48,442 nt of DNA from the NCBI GenBank assembly GCA_020723345.1, contig DYJA01000050.1, forward strand, positions 1 through 48,442, given 5' to 3'. A program made the translations under genes and the position numbers. Below, in pieces: positions 32,433 to 40,251 of the stretch. The stretch's first letter is position 1. The number at the start of each line of letters is the position of its first letter. The notes beneath the pieces are model-generated. The model saw only the letters and a list, made by a program, of their open reading frames with translations. It had not been told where the DNA came from and made no database searches. The DNA comes from Candidatus Aquidulcis sp. (GTDB taxonomy: Bacteria > Chloroflexota > Anaerolineae > UBA4142).

Positions 32433-33135
32433 AGCGGCGCTGGCGTTGGCTGAACGCGACGAGCGCCTTGTACAATTCCTGTTTGTCGAAATCGGGCCAG
32501 TACGTCGGCGTACTGTAGTATTCGGCGTAGGCGGCTTGCCAGATCAAAAAGTTCGATAGGCGCATTTCGCCCGCGGTGCGAACGATCAAATCCGGATCGG
32601 GGATGCCCGCCGTGTATAGATAACTCTCGAAAAGTTTTTCGTCGAGCCGTTCGGGCGCGACGCGGTCTTCGATCATCCGCGCGATGGCGTTCAGAATTTC
32701 GGCGCGCCCGCCGTAATTGAACGCGATGTTGAGCGTGATGCGGTCATTGTTCTTCGTCAATTCGATCGCGTTCTTGACTGCCTCTTTGAATTTATCGCTG
32801 ATGCCCGCGAGTGTGCCGAGATGGCGCAACTTGACGCCGTTCTTGTGCAGTTCGGTCACCTCGCGCGCGATCACCTCTTCAAAGATGCCGAGCAAGCCGC
32901 GCACTTCGTCTTCCGGGCGGCCCCAGTTTTCCGTCGAGAACGCGTAAATCGTCATCACCTTGACGCCGAATTCGACCGCGCCTTCCAACACGCGGCGCAT
33001 GTTTTCGACGCCCGCGCGATGTCCTTCGTTGCGCGGCAAGCCGCGCTGCTTTGCCCAACGCCCGTTGCCGTCCATGATGATCGCGATGTGGGTCGGGATT
33101 TTGGTGAGTACGCTCTTATCGCATGTTTCGGGCAT
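32410..33135 (-). CDS. uppS: Isoprenyl transferase (undecaprenyl diphosphate synthase type)
   Basis: 241 residues. [20 protein letters not shown] contains the catalytic Asp, and the family motifs [28 protein letters not shown] and [20 protein letters not shown] follow. It makes the C55 lipid carrier for cell-envelope sugars. ATG 33135 is preferred over the TTG six bases upstream, which belongs to the adjoining palindromic repeat; no Shine-Dalgarno is left. Overlaps the start of cdsA. Confidence 0.97.
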   Translation of the reverse strand: MPETCDKSVLTKIPTHIAIIMDGNGRWAKQRGLPRNEGHRAGVENMRRVLEGAVEFGVKVMTIYAFSTENWGRPEDEVRGLLGIFEEVIAREVTELHKNGVKLRHLGTLAGISDKFKEAVKNAIELTKNNDRITLNIAFNYGGRAEILNAIARMIEDRVAPERLDEKLFESYLYTAGIPDPDLIVRTAGEMRLSNFLIWQAAYAEYYSTPTYWPDFDKQELYKALVAFSQRQRRFGKLENV

Positions 33136-33136
33136 A

Positions 33137-33227
33137 GTCAATCGGTCAATCAGTAATCGGTCAATCAGTAATCGGTCAATCAGTATCCGTTGACCGATTG
33201 ACTGGTTGCCTGATCGCCTGATCGCCT
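33137..33227. repeat. Palindrome, GGTCAATC family (copy 3)
   Basis: Three tandem (A)ATCGGTCAATCAGT units (33140-33184) face TGACCGATTGACTGG and TGCCTGATCGCCTGATCGCC. It ends in the frr stop and begins one base from the uppS ATG. Confidence 0.88.
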
Positions 33228-33783
33228 ATACCTCCATGATCTCCGCTTCTTTTTGCTTGGCGATCTGATCGACTTGCGCGATGTACTTGTCCGTCACTTC
33301 TTGCAGCAAGTCCTTGCCCTTGAAATGCTGATCCTCGGAGATCATTTTTTCCTTTTCCATCTCTTCGAGATCTTTGAGCGCGTCGCGGCGCACGTTGCGG
33401 ATGGCGACGTGCGCTTCTTCCGCGTGCTTGCGGACGACTTTGGTCAGGTCGCGGCGACGCTCCTCGGTCAATTGCGGAATCGGCAGGCGGATCAATTTGC
33501 CGTCGTTCATCGGCGTCAGACCCAGGTCGGATTTTAGAATGGCTTTCTCAATCGCGGATAACGCCGATTGATCGAACGGTTTGATGACGAGCAGGCGCGC
33601 TTCGGGCGCGGAGACGGACGCGATTTGTTGCAGCGGCGTCGCGGTGCCGTAGTAATCCACCTTCAGCGGTTCGACGAGCGCGGGCGACGCGCGCCCCGTC
33701 CGAATCCCCACGAGTTCGCGCTTGAACGCGTCAATCGTTTTCTTCATGCGATTTTCGGCGTCGGCTTTGACATCGTCAATCAT
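33226..33783 (-). CDS. frr: Ribosome recycling factor
   Basis: 185 residues, exact family length. [20 protein letters not shown] and the [20 protein letters not shown] middle domain, then [20 protein letters not shown], are RRF hallmarks. With EF-G it splits the post-termination ribosome. ATG 33783 has GGAG about 6 nt upstream. Between pyrH and uppS in the translation/envelope operon. Confidence 0.98.
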   Translation of the reverse strand: MIDDVKADAENRMKKTIDAFKRELVGIRTGRASPALVEPLKVDYYGTATPLQQIASVSAPEARLLVIKPFDQSALSAIEKAILKSDLGLTPMNDGKLIRLPIPQLTEERRRDLTKVVRKHAEEAHVAIRNVRRDALKDLEEMEKEKMISEDQHFKGKDLLQEVTDKYIAQVDQIAKQKEAEIMEV

Positions 33784-33795
33784 AGATTCTCCGAG

Positions 33796-33868
33796 TGATC
33801 GGTCAATCGGTCAATCGGGCAATTGGTCAACCAGTCGCCTGATCGCCCGATTGCCTGATCGCCTGATT
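33796..33868. repeat. Palindrome, GGTCAATC family (copy 4)
   Basis: GATCGGTCAATCGGTCAATC...GGTCAACCAGTCGCCTGATCG...ATTGCCTGATCGCCTGATTA. Between frr and pyrH; the pyrH stop (TAA, 33867-33869) overlaps it. Confidence 0.85.
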
Positions 33869-34586
33869 ACTTTGTAATGATCGTCCCAATCGGTTCGCCC
33901 AGCACCGCGCGTTCCACCGAACGCGGCTTGGAGAGATCGAAGACGATGATGGGCAGATCGTTGTCCATGCAGAGCGACAGCGCGGTGTTGTCCATCACCT
34001 GGACTTGTTCCATCACGATCGCGTCGTTGTACGAAAGTCGCTCGAATTTTTTCGCGTCGCGGTACTTCATCGGATCTTTGTCGTAGACGCCGTCGACCTT
34101 CGTCGCTTTGATCAGCACGTCGGCGTCAACTTCCTTCGCGCGCAGCGCGGCGGCGGTATCCGTCGTAAAGTACGGATTGCCGGTACCGGCGGCAAAGATG
34201 ACGATGCGCCCCTTTTCCAGATGGCGGATCGCGCGGCGGCGAATGTACGGTTCGGCGACGGCGCGCATCTCGATCGCGGTTTGCACGCGCGTGTACATGC
34301 CGCGCTTTTCCAACGCGTCTTGCAGCGCGAGTGAGTTGATCACCGTCGCGAGCATCCCCATATAGTCCGCGCTCGCGCGGTCCATCCCTTGCGCGTACGG
34401 ATCGTTCCCGCGCCAAAAATTGCCGCCGCCGATCACAATCCCCACTTCGACGTGGTGCGCTTTGACGGCTTGAATTTCGTCGGCGAGGTACGCCACAGAG
34501 TTGGGATCGATGCCGACTTGACCCTTGCCGCACAACGATTCGCCGCCGAGTTTGAGCATGATGCGTTTGTATTTGAGTTCTGGCAT
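33867..34586 (-). CDS. pyrH: UMP kinase
   Basis: 239 residues, amino-acid-kinase fold. [33 protein letters not shown] and [20 protein letters not shown] are UMP kinase motifs. Converts UMP to UDP for nucleotide and sugar-nucleotide supply. ATG 34586 has GGGGAG 2-4 nt upstream; the frame extends 12 codons further into the repeat region without need. Confidence 0.97.
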   Translation of the reverse strand: MPELKYKRIMLKLGGESLCGKGQVGIDPNSVAYLADEIQAVKAHHVEVGIVIGGGNFWRGNDPYAQGMDRASADYMGMLATVINSLALQDALEKRGMYTRVQTAIEMRAVAEPYIRRRAIRHLEKGRIVIFAAGTGNPYFTTDTAAALRAKEVDADVLIKATKVDGVYDKDPMKYRDAKKFERLSYNDAIVMEQVQVMDNTALSLCMDNDLPIIVFDLSKPRSVERAVLGEPIGTIITK

Positions 34587-34599
34587 GGCTCCCCAAAAT

Positions 34600-34655
34600 C
34601 CGGCAATTAGCATATCAGGCAACCAGTTGACTGATTGCCCGATTCCTCAATGCCT
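34600..34655. repeat. Palindrome, GGTCAATC family (copy 5, decayed)
   Basis: GGCAATTAGCATATCAGGCAACCAGTTGACTGATTGCC. It fills the tsf-pyrH spacer and reaches the tsf stop codon. Confidence 0.7.
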
Positions 34656-35243
34656 ATTCTCCCAATTCAAAACGCGCAAAGCGTTTCACGACGATATTCT
34701 CGCCCAACTTGGCGATGACAGATTGGATGAGATCGTGGATCGTCTGCGTATCGTCGCGGACGAACGGCTGACGCAGCAGGACGACCTCTTTGAGGAACGC
34801 GTCGGTCTTGCCCTGCACGATTTTTTCGACGATGTTCGCGGGCTTGCCTTCCGCGACCGCGGCATCGGCGAAAATCTTTTTCTGCGCTTCCAAAACGTCC
34901 GCCGGGACGTCGTTCAGCGAAACGTAGCGCGGTTTGAACGCGGCGATTTGCAGCGCGAGGTTGTGCGCGAGTTCGCGAAATTCGTTCGTCGCCGCGACGA
35001 AATCGGTTTCGCAGTTGACTTCGACCATCACGCCGATTTTGCCGCCGCCGTGCGAATACGTTTCGATCAACCCTTGTTTGGCGACGCGTTCCGCTTTTTT
35101 CTCCGCGGCTTTCAATCCTTTTTCGCGCAACACCGCGAGCGCTTTGTCAAAATCGCCGTTGTATTGTTCCAGCGTGCGCTTGGCGTCGAGGATGCCCGCG
35201 CCGGTTAGTTCGCGCAGTTTTTTGATTTGTTCGGCAGAGATCG

Positions 35244-35247
<4 letters not shown>
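34654..35247 (-). CDS. tsf: Elongation factor Ts
   Basis: 197 residues, the shorter EF-Ts type. [20 protein letters not shown] matches the conserved N-terminal domain (TGAG..D.K.AL), and [18 protein letters not shown] is the core EF-Tu contact motif. Nucleotide exchange factor for EF-Tu. ATG 35247 overlaps the rpsB stop by 4 nt (ATGA), so it is coupled to S2. Confidence 0.98.
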
Positions 35248-36074
<827 letters not shown>

Positions 36075-36159
36075 AGTACTCCTTGTGTTTTCTAACGCAT
36101 CGTCACGTGACACGGTTGCATTTCGCAACAGAATTATTTTCGTCCGTGACGCTGCGTTA

Positions 36160-36264
36160 CCATCGCTTGAATTTACCCGCGCGGGTAGACGATGGCTTCC
36201 GCTTCTCTCATTTCCAACAACGACCGCCGACCGCCGACGGACGACCGCGCGGCACGCGTTGTTG
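36160..36264 (-). ncRNA. Structured rpsB leader (possible autoregulatory site)
   Basis: Two hairpins in the untranslated leader: CAACAACG/CGTTGTTG (36215-36222 with 36257-36264) and CCATCG/CGATGG (36160-36165 with 36190-36195) enclosing the perfect palindrome TACCCGCGCGGGTA (36174-36187). S2 leaders are known regulatory targets in some bacteria; a match to a described class was not seen. Confidence 0.6.
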
Positions 36265-36295
36265 AATCGAGGAGCGTGATTATTTAGCGACGCGC

Positions 36296-36324
36296 ATTAT
36301 ATATCAGAGTGGGCGAAAGGGCAA
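36296..36324 (-). promoter_or_regulatory. rpsB operon promoter
   Basis: On the reverse strand TTGCCC (36319-36324), 17-nt spacer, TATAAT (36296-36301). The transcript would have a leader of about 215 nt. Confidence 0.85.
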
Positions 36325-36705
36325 ATGTAATCAGTCGCCCGTCAACAGTAGATGGTCTTTAGTGGGCGGCGCGCGCTGTAACGTTGCAGGGTGAGTCGTG
36401 AACAGAGAATAACCAACTCCGAGAGGGCACGACAGAATTGTTGTGGCGCGTGGGTTTTGACGTTAATGAAGTGATTCGTGCCGCTGTAGACAAACAGTCC
36501 ACACTTTGATAGTCTGTGATGCACTCATTCAAGACGATCCACCGCGCCCGAACCAATAGAACTATTGTTCTGGGCTGAGCCAAATTGCTCGCCGCGTTTT
36601 TTTCTGCGCGAGTACCGTTTCCGCGCTTTCTTCTATCGATTTCCCCTGACTCGGTTTTTCATCGCGCTGGGCGACAGCGTGATCGCGAATCATTTTCCCA
36701 CGGTG
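36325..36705. other. Intergenic stretch without a supported gene
   Basis: About 380 nt between the divergent rpsB promoter and the YgiT-type gene. Lower in GC in its first half. Short frames on both strands (for example 36562-36783) lack ribosome sites and protein-like composition. A fragment of CAGTCGCCCGTCAACAGT text (36331-36352) suggests repeat debris. No tRNA or IS end was seen. Confidence 0.6.
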
Positions 36706-36738
36706 AAACGCGCGCGTCAGCTTTCGACGCGCGCGTTT
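36706..36738. repeat. Perfect AAACGCGCGCGTC hairpin
   Basis: 13-bp perfect stem (36706-36718 / 36726-36738), 7-nt loop. Short T/A runs at its ends suit a weak bidirectional terminator; its right edge overlaps the -35 box of the next promoter. Confidence 0.75.
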
Positions 36739-36764
36739 GCATCGCGCGTCGATTGGCGTATAAT
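36737..36764 (+). promoter_or_regulatory. Promoter of the YgiT-type gene
   Basis: TTGCAT (36737-36742), 16-nt spacer, TATAAT (36759-36764). The chelatase gene follows in the same direction and may share it. Confidence 0.75.
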
Positions 36765-36811
36765 GCGAATAGTCAGTAACCATTCGCCATCTTGGAGCGT
36801 GTAATGTGATT

Positions 36812-37039
36812 ATGATCTGTGATATTTGCGAAAAAGAAGGCGCGCAAGTTCGCCACGTGACGCGCAGCTACGGCAAGGGAAAAAACTTGCTCGTGATCGA
36901 GAAGGCGCCCGTGATCAGTTGTCCACATTGCGGCGAGAGTTATTTGACCGCCGAAACCCTTCACGAGATCGAACGGATCAAACTGCATCGCCAAAGTTTC
37001 GCTTCCACACGACCGGTGGCAGTTGCAGAATTTGCGTAG
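36812..37039 (+). CDS. YgiT/MqsA-type zinc finger protein
   Basis: 75 residues. [20 protein letters not shown] and [20 protein letters not shown] hold two CxxC pairs that bind zinc, the signature of YgiT-type N-terminal domains found in antitoxins. The usual C-terminal HTH is absent and no toxin partner (MqsR or DUF4258) is adjacent, so it is a stand-alone copy. ATG 36812 or the GTG six bases upstream; GGAG is 8-14 nt before them. Followed by chlI after 25 nt. Confidence 0.85.
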   Translation: MICDICEKEGAQVRHVTRSYGKGKNLLVIEKAPVISCPHCGESYLTAETLHEIERIKLHRQSFASTRPVAVAEFA

Positions 37040-37064
37040 ACAAAAAACAATTCAGGATAAACAA

Positions 37065-38156
37065 ATGGCTGGACCGATTTTTCCCTTCACTGCAATCGTC
37101 AACCAAGACAAAATGAAACGCGCGCTTGTGCTGAACGCGATCAACCCGCTCATCGGCGGCGTGCTCGTGCGCGGCGAACGCGGCACTGCGAAATCGACGG
37201 CAGTGCGCGCGCTGGCGGCGCTGCTCCCGGAGATCAACATCGTCGCGGATTGCCCGTTCAGTTGCAGCCCGTACGAAAAAGATCGCTTGTGCGACAATTG
37301 CCGCGCGCGCGTCGCGCGCGGCGAGGAACTTCCCGTCGCGCGCCGCAAAGTGCGACTCGTCGATCTGCCGGTCAGCGCGACCGAAGATCGCGTCGTCGGG
37401 ACGCTCGACATCGAGCAAGCGATCAAGAAAGGCGAAAAGAAATTCGAGCCGGGCGTGCTCGCCGCGGCGAATCGCGGCATCTTGTACGTGGACGAAGTGA
37501 ACCTGCTCGACGATCACGTCGTCGATCTTTTGCTTGATAGCGCGGCGATGGGCGTGAACGTCGTCGAGCGCGAAGGAATTTCGTTTCAGCACCCCGCGCA
37601 ATTCGTTCTGGTCGGTACGATGAACCCCGAAGAAGGCGAACTGCGCCCGCAACTCCTTGATCGGTTCGGCTTGTCGGTTGACATCAAAGGAATCGCGGAC
37701 GCGGACGCGCGCGTCGAGATTGTCGAGCGCCGCCTCGCGTTCGAAACCGATCCGGTCGGCTTTTGCGATGAGTGGTGCGGCGCGGAAGAAAAATTATCGA
37801 AAGAGATCGAAGCGGCGCGCAAGATGCTGCGCGCGGTCACGCACTCGCAAGCCGATTTGTACGCGATCGCGGAATTGTCGGCGGGCTTGGAAGTGGACGG
37901 ACATCGTTCCGATCTCGTCATCCTCAAATCGGCGCGCGCGCACGCCGCGTTCATCGGGCGCGCCGCGATCACCGAAGAAGATATTTTGCTCGCGGCGGAA
38001 CTCGCGCTGCCGCATCGCTTGAAACGCAAGGCGATCCACGAAGTCGAATTGCAATTCGAGCATCTCGAAAAGCGGCTCGAAGCGTCGAAGCAAGGCACGG
38101 CGACACAAACGCAAAAGAGCGACGCGCCGCACGACGTAAAAAAAAAGCGGGCGTAG
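37065..38156 (+). CDS. AAA+ chelatase subunit I-like protein (zero-frame product)
   Basis: 363 residues. Walker [10 protein letters not shown] (37-45), Walker [12 protein letters not shown] (138-148) and [20 protein letters not shown] are those of the magnesium/cobalt chelatase AAA+ subunit (ChlI/BchI). [17 protein letters not shown] has cysteines also seen in ChlI. ATG 37065 has AGGA 7 nt upstream. The frame ends at TAG 38154 shortly after nine A's. A -1 shift at that site continues into a linker and a VWA domain, giving a ChlD-like protein of about 685 residues. In several bacteria one chlD-type gene is known to supply both subunits this way. Confidence 0.93.
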   Translation: MAGPIFPFTAIVNQDKMKRALVLNAINPLIGGVLVRGERGTAKSTAVRALAALLPEINIVADCPFSCSPYEKDRLCDNCRARVARGEELPVARRKVRLVDLPVSATEDRVVGTLDIEQAIKKGEKKFEPGVLAAANRGILYVDEVNLLDDHVVDLLLDSAAMGVNVVEREGISFQHPAQFVLVGTMNPEEGELRPQLLDRFGLSVDIKGIADADARVEIVERRLAFETDPVGFCDEWCGAEEKLSKEIEAARKMLRAVTHSQADLYAIAELSAGLEVDGHRSDLVILKSARAHAAFIGRAAITEEDILLAAELALPHRLKRKAIHEVELQFEHLEKRLEASKQGTATQTQKSDAPHDVKKKRA

Positions 38157-38172
38157 CGGCTGACGAAGCCGC
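38141..38172 (+). promoter_or_regulatory. Candidate -1 programmed frameshift site
   Basis: A AAA AAG heptamer (38141-38147) in the register needed for -1 slippage (zero frame AAA AAG), inside a run of nine A's. A hairpin GCGGC/GCCGC (38156-38160 with 38168-38172) begins 8 nt downstream, with an outer CGGGCG/CGCCCG pairing. The zero-frame stop TAG is 7 nt after the heptamer. Confidence 0.8.
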
Positions 38173-39121
38173 CGACCAGCCGCCCGAACCGAGCGAGCAG
38201 ACCGCGCAAGGTTCGGGGCACGAGCCAGGCAAGCCGACGCCGCGCCCTGCCGATCACCTCGTCGGCGTCGGCAAAACATTTCGCCCTCAACGACTGCAAA
38301 CTCCCCTCGATAAATTGCCGCGCAAGGTCGCGGGCAAACGGTCGCGCACGCGCACTGAGCGCAAGCGCGGTCGTTATGTTTCCTCGCGCGAGATGCGCGG
38401 CAAGCCCTCCGATCTCGCGTTCGATGCGACACTGCGCCAAGCCGCGCCGCATCAGATCCGCCGCGCGCGCAAAGACGTCGCGCTTGCGATCGAATCACAA
38501 GACCTGCGCCAAAAAGTACGCATGCGCCGCGCCGCGAATTTGATCTTGTTCGTCGTGGACGCGTCGTGGTCAATGGCAGCCGCCGAGCGGATGATCGCGA
38601 CGAAAGGCGCGATCATGTCGCTGCTGATCGACGCGTACCAAAAGCGCGACCGCGTCGGCTTGGTCGTTTTCCAAAAAGAAGAAGCGCGCGTCGTTTTGCC
38701 GCCCACATCGTCGGTCGATCTCGCGGAAGGCGCGCTCAAGGAAATCCCCGTCGGCGGCAAGACACCGTTGAGCGCGGGGTTGCTGCTCGCGCACCAGGTT
38801 TTGATTCGCGAGCGCATCAAGGATCGCGAAGTGATGCCGCTGATGATCATTGTCACCGACGGCGCGGGGAATGTTTCGATGAGCGAGATGCCGCCGCAAG
38901 AAGAAGCGCTGCGCGTCGCGACGATGATCAAGAAAGCGGATTTGCGGACGGTCGTCATCAACACGGAGCACGAGGCGTTTGATCGCGGACTCGCGCAAGA
39001 ACTCGCGGACAACCTGGGTGGTCCGTGCTACACGCTCAAGCAGTTGCGCGCGGAGGAGTTGTACGCGCGGGTGCGGGAGGAGATGCGCGGATTTGGGGGA
39101 GTGGCGCGTGCCAACGAATAG
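38147..39121 (+). CDS. VWA domain of the chelatase (ChlD-like part, -1 frame)
   Basis: 324 residues in the -1 frame after the slippery site: a Pro/Glu-rich linker ([20 protein letters not shown]), an Arg-rich stretch, then a von Willebrand A domain from about [18 protein letters not shown] with an intact MIDAS (DxSxS, later KTPLSAG and IVTDGAGN). Linker plus VWA is the C-terminal half of ChlD/BchD/CobT-like subunits. No convincing start codon with a ribosome site exists in this frame near the linker, supporting frameshifting over separate initiation. The TAG stop lies in a palindromic repeat. The metal (Mg or Co) cannot be told from sequence. Confidence 0.9.
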   Translation, partial: AGVAADEAADQPPEPSEQTAQGSGHEPGKPTPRPADHLVGVGKTFRPQRLQTPLDKLPRKVAGKRSRTRTERKRGRYVSSREMRGKPSDLAFDATLRQAAPHQIRRARKDVALAIESQDLRQKVRMRRAANLILFVVDASWSMAAAERMIATKGAIMSLLIDAYQKRDRVGLVVFQKEEARVVLPPTSSVDLAEGALKEIPVGGKTPLSAGLLLAHQVLIRERIKDREVMPLMIIVTDGAGNVSMSEMPPQEEALRVATMIKKADLRTVVINTEHEAFDRGLAQELADNLGGPCYTLKQLRAEELYARVREEMRGFGGVARANE

Positions 39122-39187
39122 TGAAACGAATAAACGAATGTCGCATGCCAGTGCATTCGTTTATTCGTTGCGCGAAGCAATTCGTTG
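39112..39187. repeat. Palindrome, CGTTTATTCGTT family, at the VWA stop
   Basis: CAACGAAT (39112-39119) pairs with ATTCGTTG (39180-39187), and ACGAATAAACGAATG with CATTCGTTTATTCGT inside. The stop codon TAG (39119-39121) is part of the element, as in the copy at 12041-12129. Confidence 0.92.
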
Positions 39188-39189
39188 TC

Positions 39190-39330
39190 ACGGATGTGGA
39201 AAACCACGTGAAAATGTGTGGATGGATGTGGATAGTTTCTTGTGTGCGCGAGTGCTTGATGGAATGGCTACAATTGTGGTGAGTGTTGCACGTGAAACAT
39301 TGACATAAATCGCAGGTGTGTGAATAACAA
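39190..39330. other. Candidate replication origin / centromere region
   Basis: Four DnaA-box-like 9-mers in one orientation (consensus TGTGGATAA): TGTGGAAAA (39195), TGTGGATGG (39217), TGTGGATAG (39227) and TGTGAATAA (39319). A parS-like 16-mer lies among them. dnaN is 1.9 kb downstream and many highly expressed genes to the left (rpsB-tsf, tRNA-tuf) point away from it. No dnaA is in the window. The base composition is poorer in GC than its surroundings. Confidence 0.6.
39284..39299. promoter_or_regulatory. parS-like ParB binding site
   Basis: TGTTGCACGTGAAACA, 15 of 16 bases of the widely conserved bacterial parS TGTTTCACGTGAAACA. A half-site CACGTGAAA is at 39205-39213. ParB sites cluster near the chromosome origin in most bacteria that have them. 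Confidence 0.75.
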
Positions 39331-39405
39331 CGGACAACCCCGAAAACAAACAGACGAATCTTGTCGGCAAAGAGACTGTCCGTTCGCTTTCGCTCTTGTC
39401 CGTTG
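39328..39405. repeat. Palindrome, CAACGGACAA family (copy 1)
   Basis: CAACGGACAA (39328-39337) pairs with TTGTCCGTTG (39396-39405); between them ACTGTCCGTTCGCTTTCGCT. Second copy at 40170-40239. Confidence 0.85.
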
Positions 39406-39436
39406 TAATCATCACCGCGACGCGGCGTGATTCAGT

Positions 39437-39817
39437 TTACGTTTGGGGATTCGGCTTGCGACTGATGCGGACATGCCCAGGTTGCGCGACCGTGAAGCAA
39501 CCCATCAGCGTTTTCCCGTGTTCCTGAACAACTTGCGTCACTGTTCGCGCGAGCGACTCACGCGCGTTGCCAGGAAAGCGAATGAGAATCACACCAGCGG
39601 AATCGGCGCGACTGACAAAGACGAGCCAACCGAAATCTTTGTCTTCGGTGAGGAGAATGCGCTGTTCTCGCGCGGACTGTTCGATGAGAACGCCGTCAAC
39701 AGAACGTTGCGTTACTTCGCTCATTGCAAGGACATCGTAGCCCGCCGCGCGCAAAGCGCGCACGACCGCGAAATCACAACTCTCGTCGGCGAGAAAGCGC
39801 AAGGCAGAGGTATCCAT
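39437..39817 (-). CDS. DUF5615 PIN-like protein (putative toxin), second pair
   Basis: 126 residues. LRFLADESCDFAVVRALRAA and QRILLTEDKDFGWLVFVSRA match the DUF5615 PIN-like core. Its start overlaps the stop of the DUF433 gene (TAATG), so they are co-translated. It differs clearly from the copy at 19755-20108, so the two pairs are not a recent duplication. Confidence 0.88.
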   Translation of the reverse strand: MDTSALRFLADESCDFAVVRALRAAGYDVLAMSEVTQRSVDGVLIEQSAREQRILLTEDKDFGWLVFVSRADSAGVILIRFPGNARESLARTVTQVVQEHGKTLMGCFTVAQPGHVRISRKPNPQT

Positions 39818-40044
39818 TACGCGGGCTGAAGGACAATCGTTTCGTGCGCGAGTGAATCGGCGGCATACGCGAGCGCGGCGTGAATATCATCGCGCGTCAA
39901 GCGCGGGTAGGCGTCTAGCAAGTCTGCTTCCGTCGCGCCTTCCGCGAGTTTGCGAATAATCAGTTCGACGGGAACGCGCGTGCCACGAATCACTGGCTTG
40001 CCCAGCATCACATCGGGATTGATTTCGATTCGATCTATCGTCAT
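39817..40044 (-). CDS. DUF433 protein (putative antitoxin), second pair
   Basis: 75 residues. DRIEINPDVMLGKPVIRGTR followed by VPVELIIRKLAEGATEADLL is the canonical DUF433 sequence. ATG 40044 has GAAGGAG 6 nt upstream; an ATG three bases up (40047) is equally possible. Short form without the C-terminal tail of the first copy. Antitoxin role is from the family only. Confidence 0.9.
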   Translation of the reverse strand: MTIDRIEINPDVMLGKPVIRGTRVPVELIIRKLAEGATEADLLDAYPRLTRDDIHAALAYAADSLAHETIVLQPA

Positions 40045-40096
40045 CATGTGCTCCTTCGCCGTCAAGTATATCTCATTCTGAGACGAGCGTCAACCA

Positions 40097-40168
40097 CATG
40101 CCACCTGACATCTGCGACTACGAAAACTCCCCCTGGCGCACGGAATTCTGGCGCGGGCGCGGAGGATG
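40097..40168 (+). pseudogene. Duplicated 5' end of the methyltransferase gene
   Basis: Bases 40097-40161 repeat 40251-40315 with three differences in 65. The copy starts with ATG and encodes MPPDICDYENSPWRTEFWRG, then R-G-G and a stop (23 residues). Two of the three differences are silent, the third is Glu for Asp. The two copies flank the palindrome at 40170-40239. Confidence 0.85.
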
Positions 40169-40169
40169 A

Positions 40170-40239
40170 CAACGGACTTGATCGGATTGAACGGACGCGC
40201 TCCATTTGGTTTGTCCGTTCAATCCCATTCAGTCCGTTG
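40170..40239. repeat. Palindrome, CAACGGAC family (copy 2)
   Basis: CAACGGACT (40170-40178) pairs with AGTCCGTTG (40231-40239), and ATTGAACGGAC with GTCCGTTCAAT inside. It separates the two copies of the methyltransferase 5' end. Confidence 0.9.
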
Positions 40240-40251
40240 TAATACTGCAAC

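Noticed and set aside
33137-33227. CRISPR array
   Set aside because: The GGTCAATC units are 7-15 nt, without unique spacers, and form inverted pairs; no cas genes are in the window.
36103-36112. Second parS site in the rpsB leader (GTCACGTGAC)
   Set aside because: Only about 10 of 16 bases match; the CACGTG core alone is not enough.
36325-36705. Remnant of an insertion sequence
   Set aside because: No terminal inverted repeats, target duplication or transposase-like reading frame could be seen.
36562-36783. 73-codon minus-strand gene, possible toxin partner of the YgiT-type protein
   Set aside because: No ribosome site, no toxin motif, and it overlaps a promoter and a hairpin.
37772-38156. 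Independent start of the VWA gene inside chlI
   Set aside because: The first 125 codons of that frame are a shadow of chlI, with no Shine-Dalgarno; the linker begins exactly at the slippery site.
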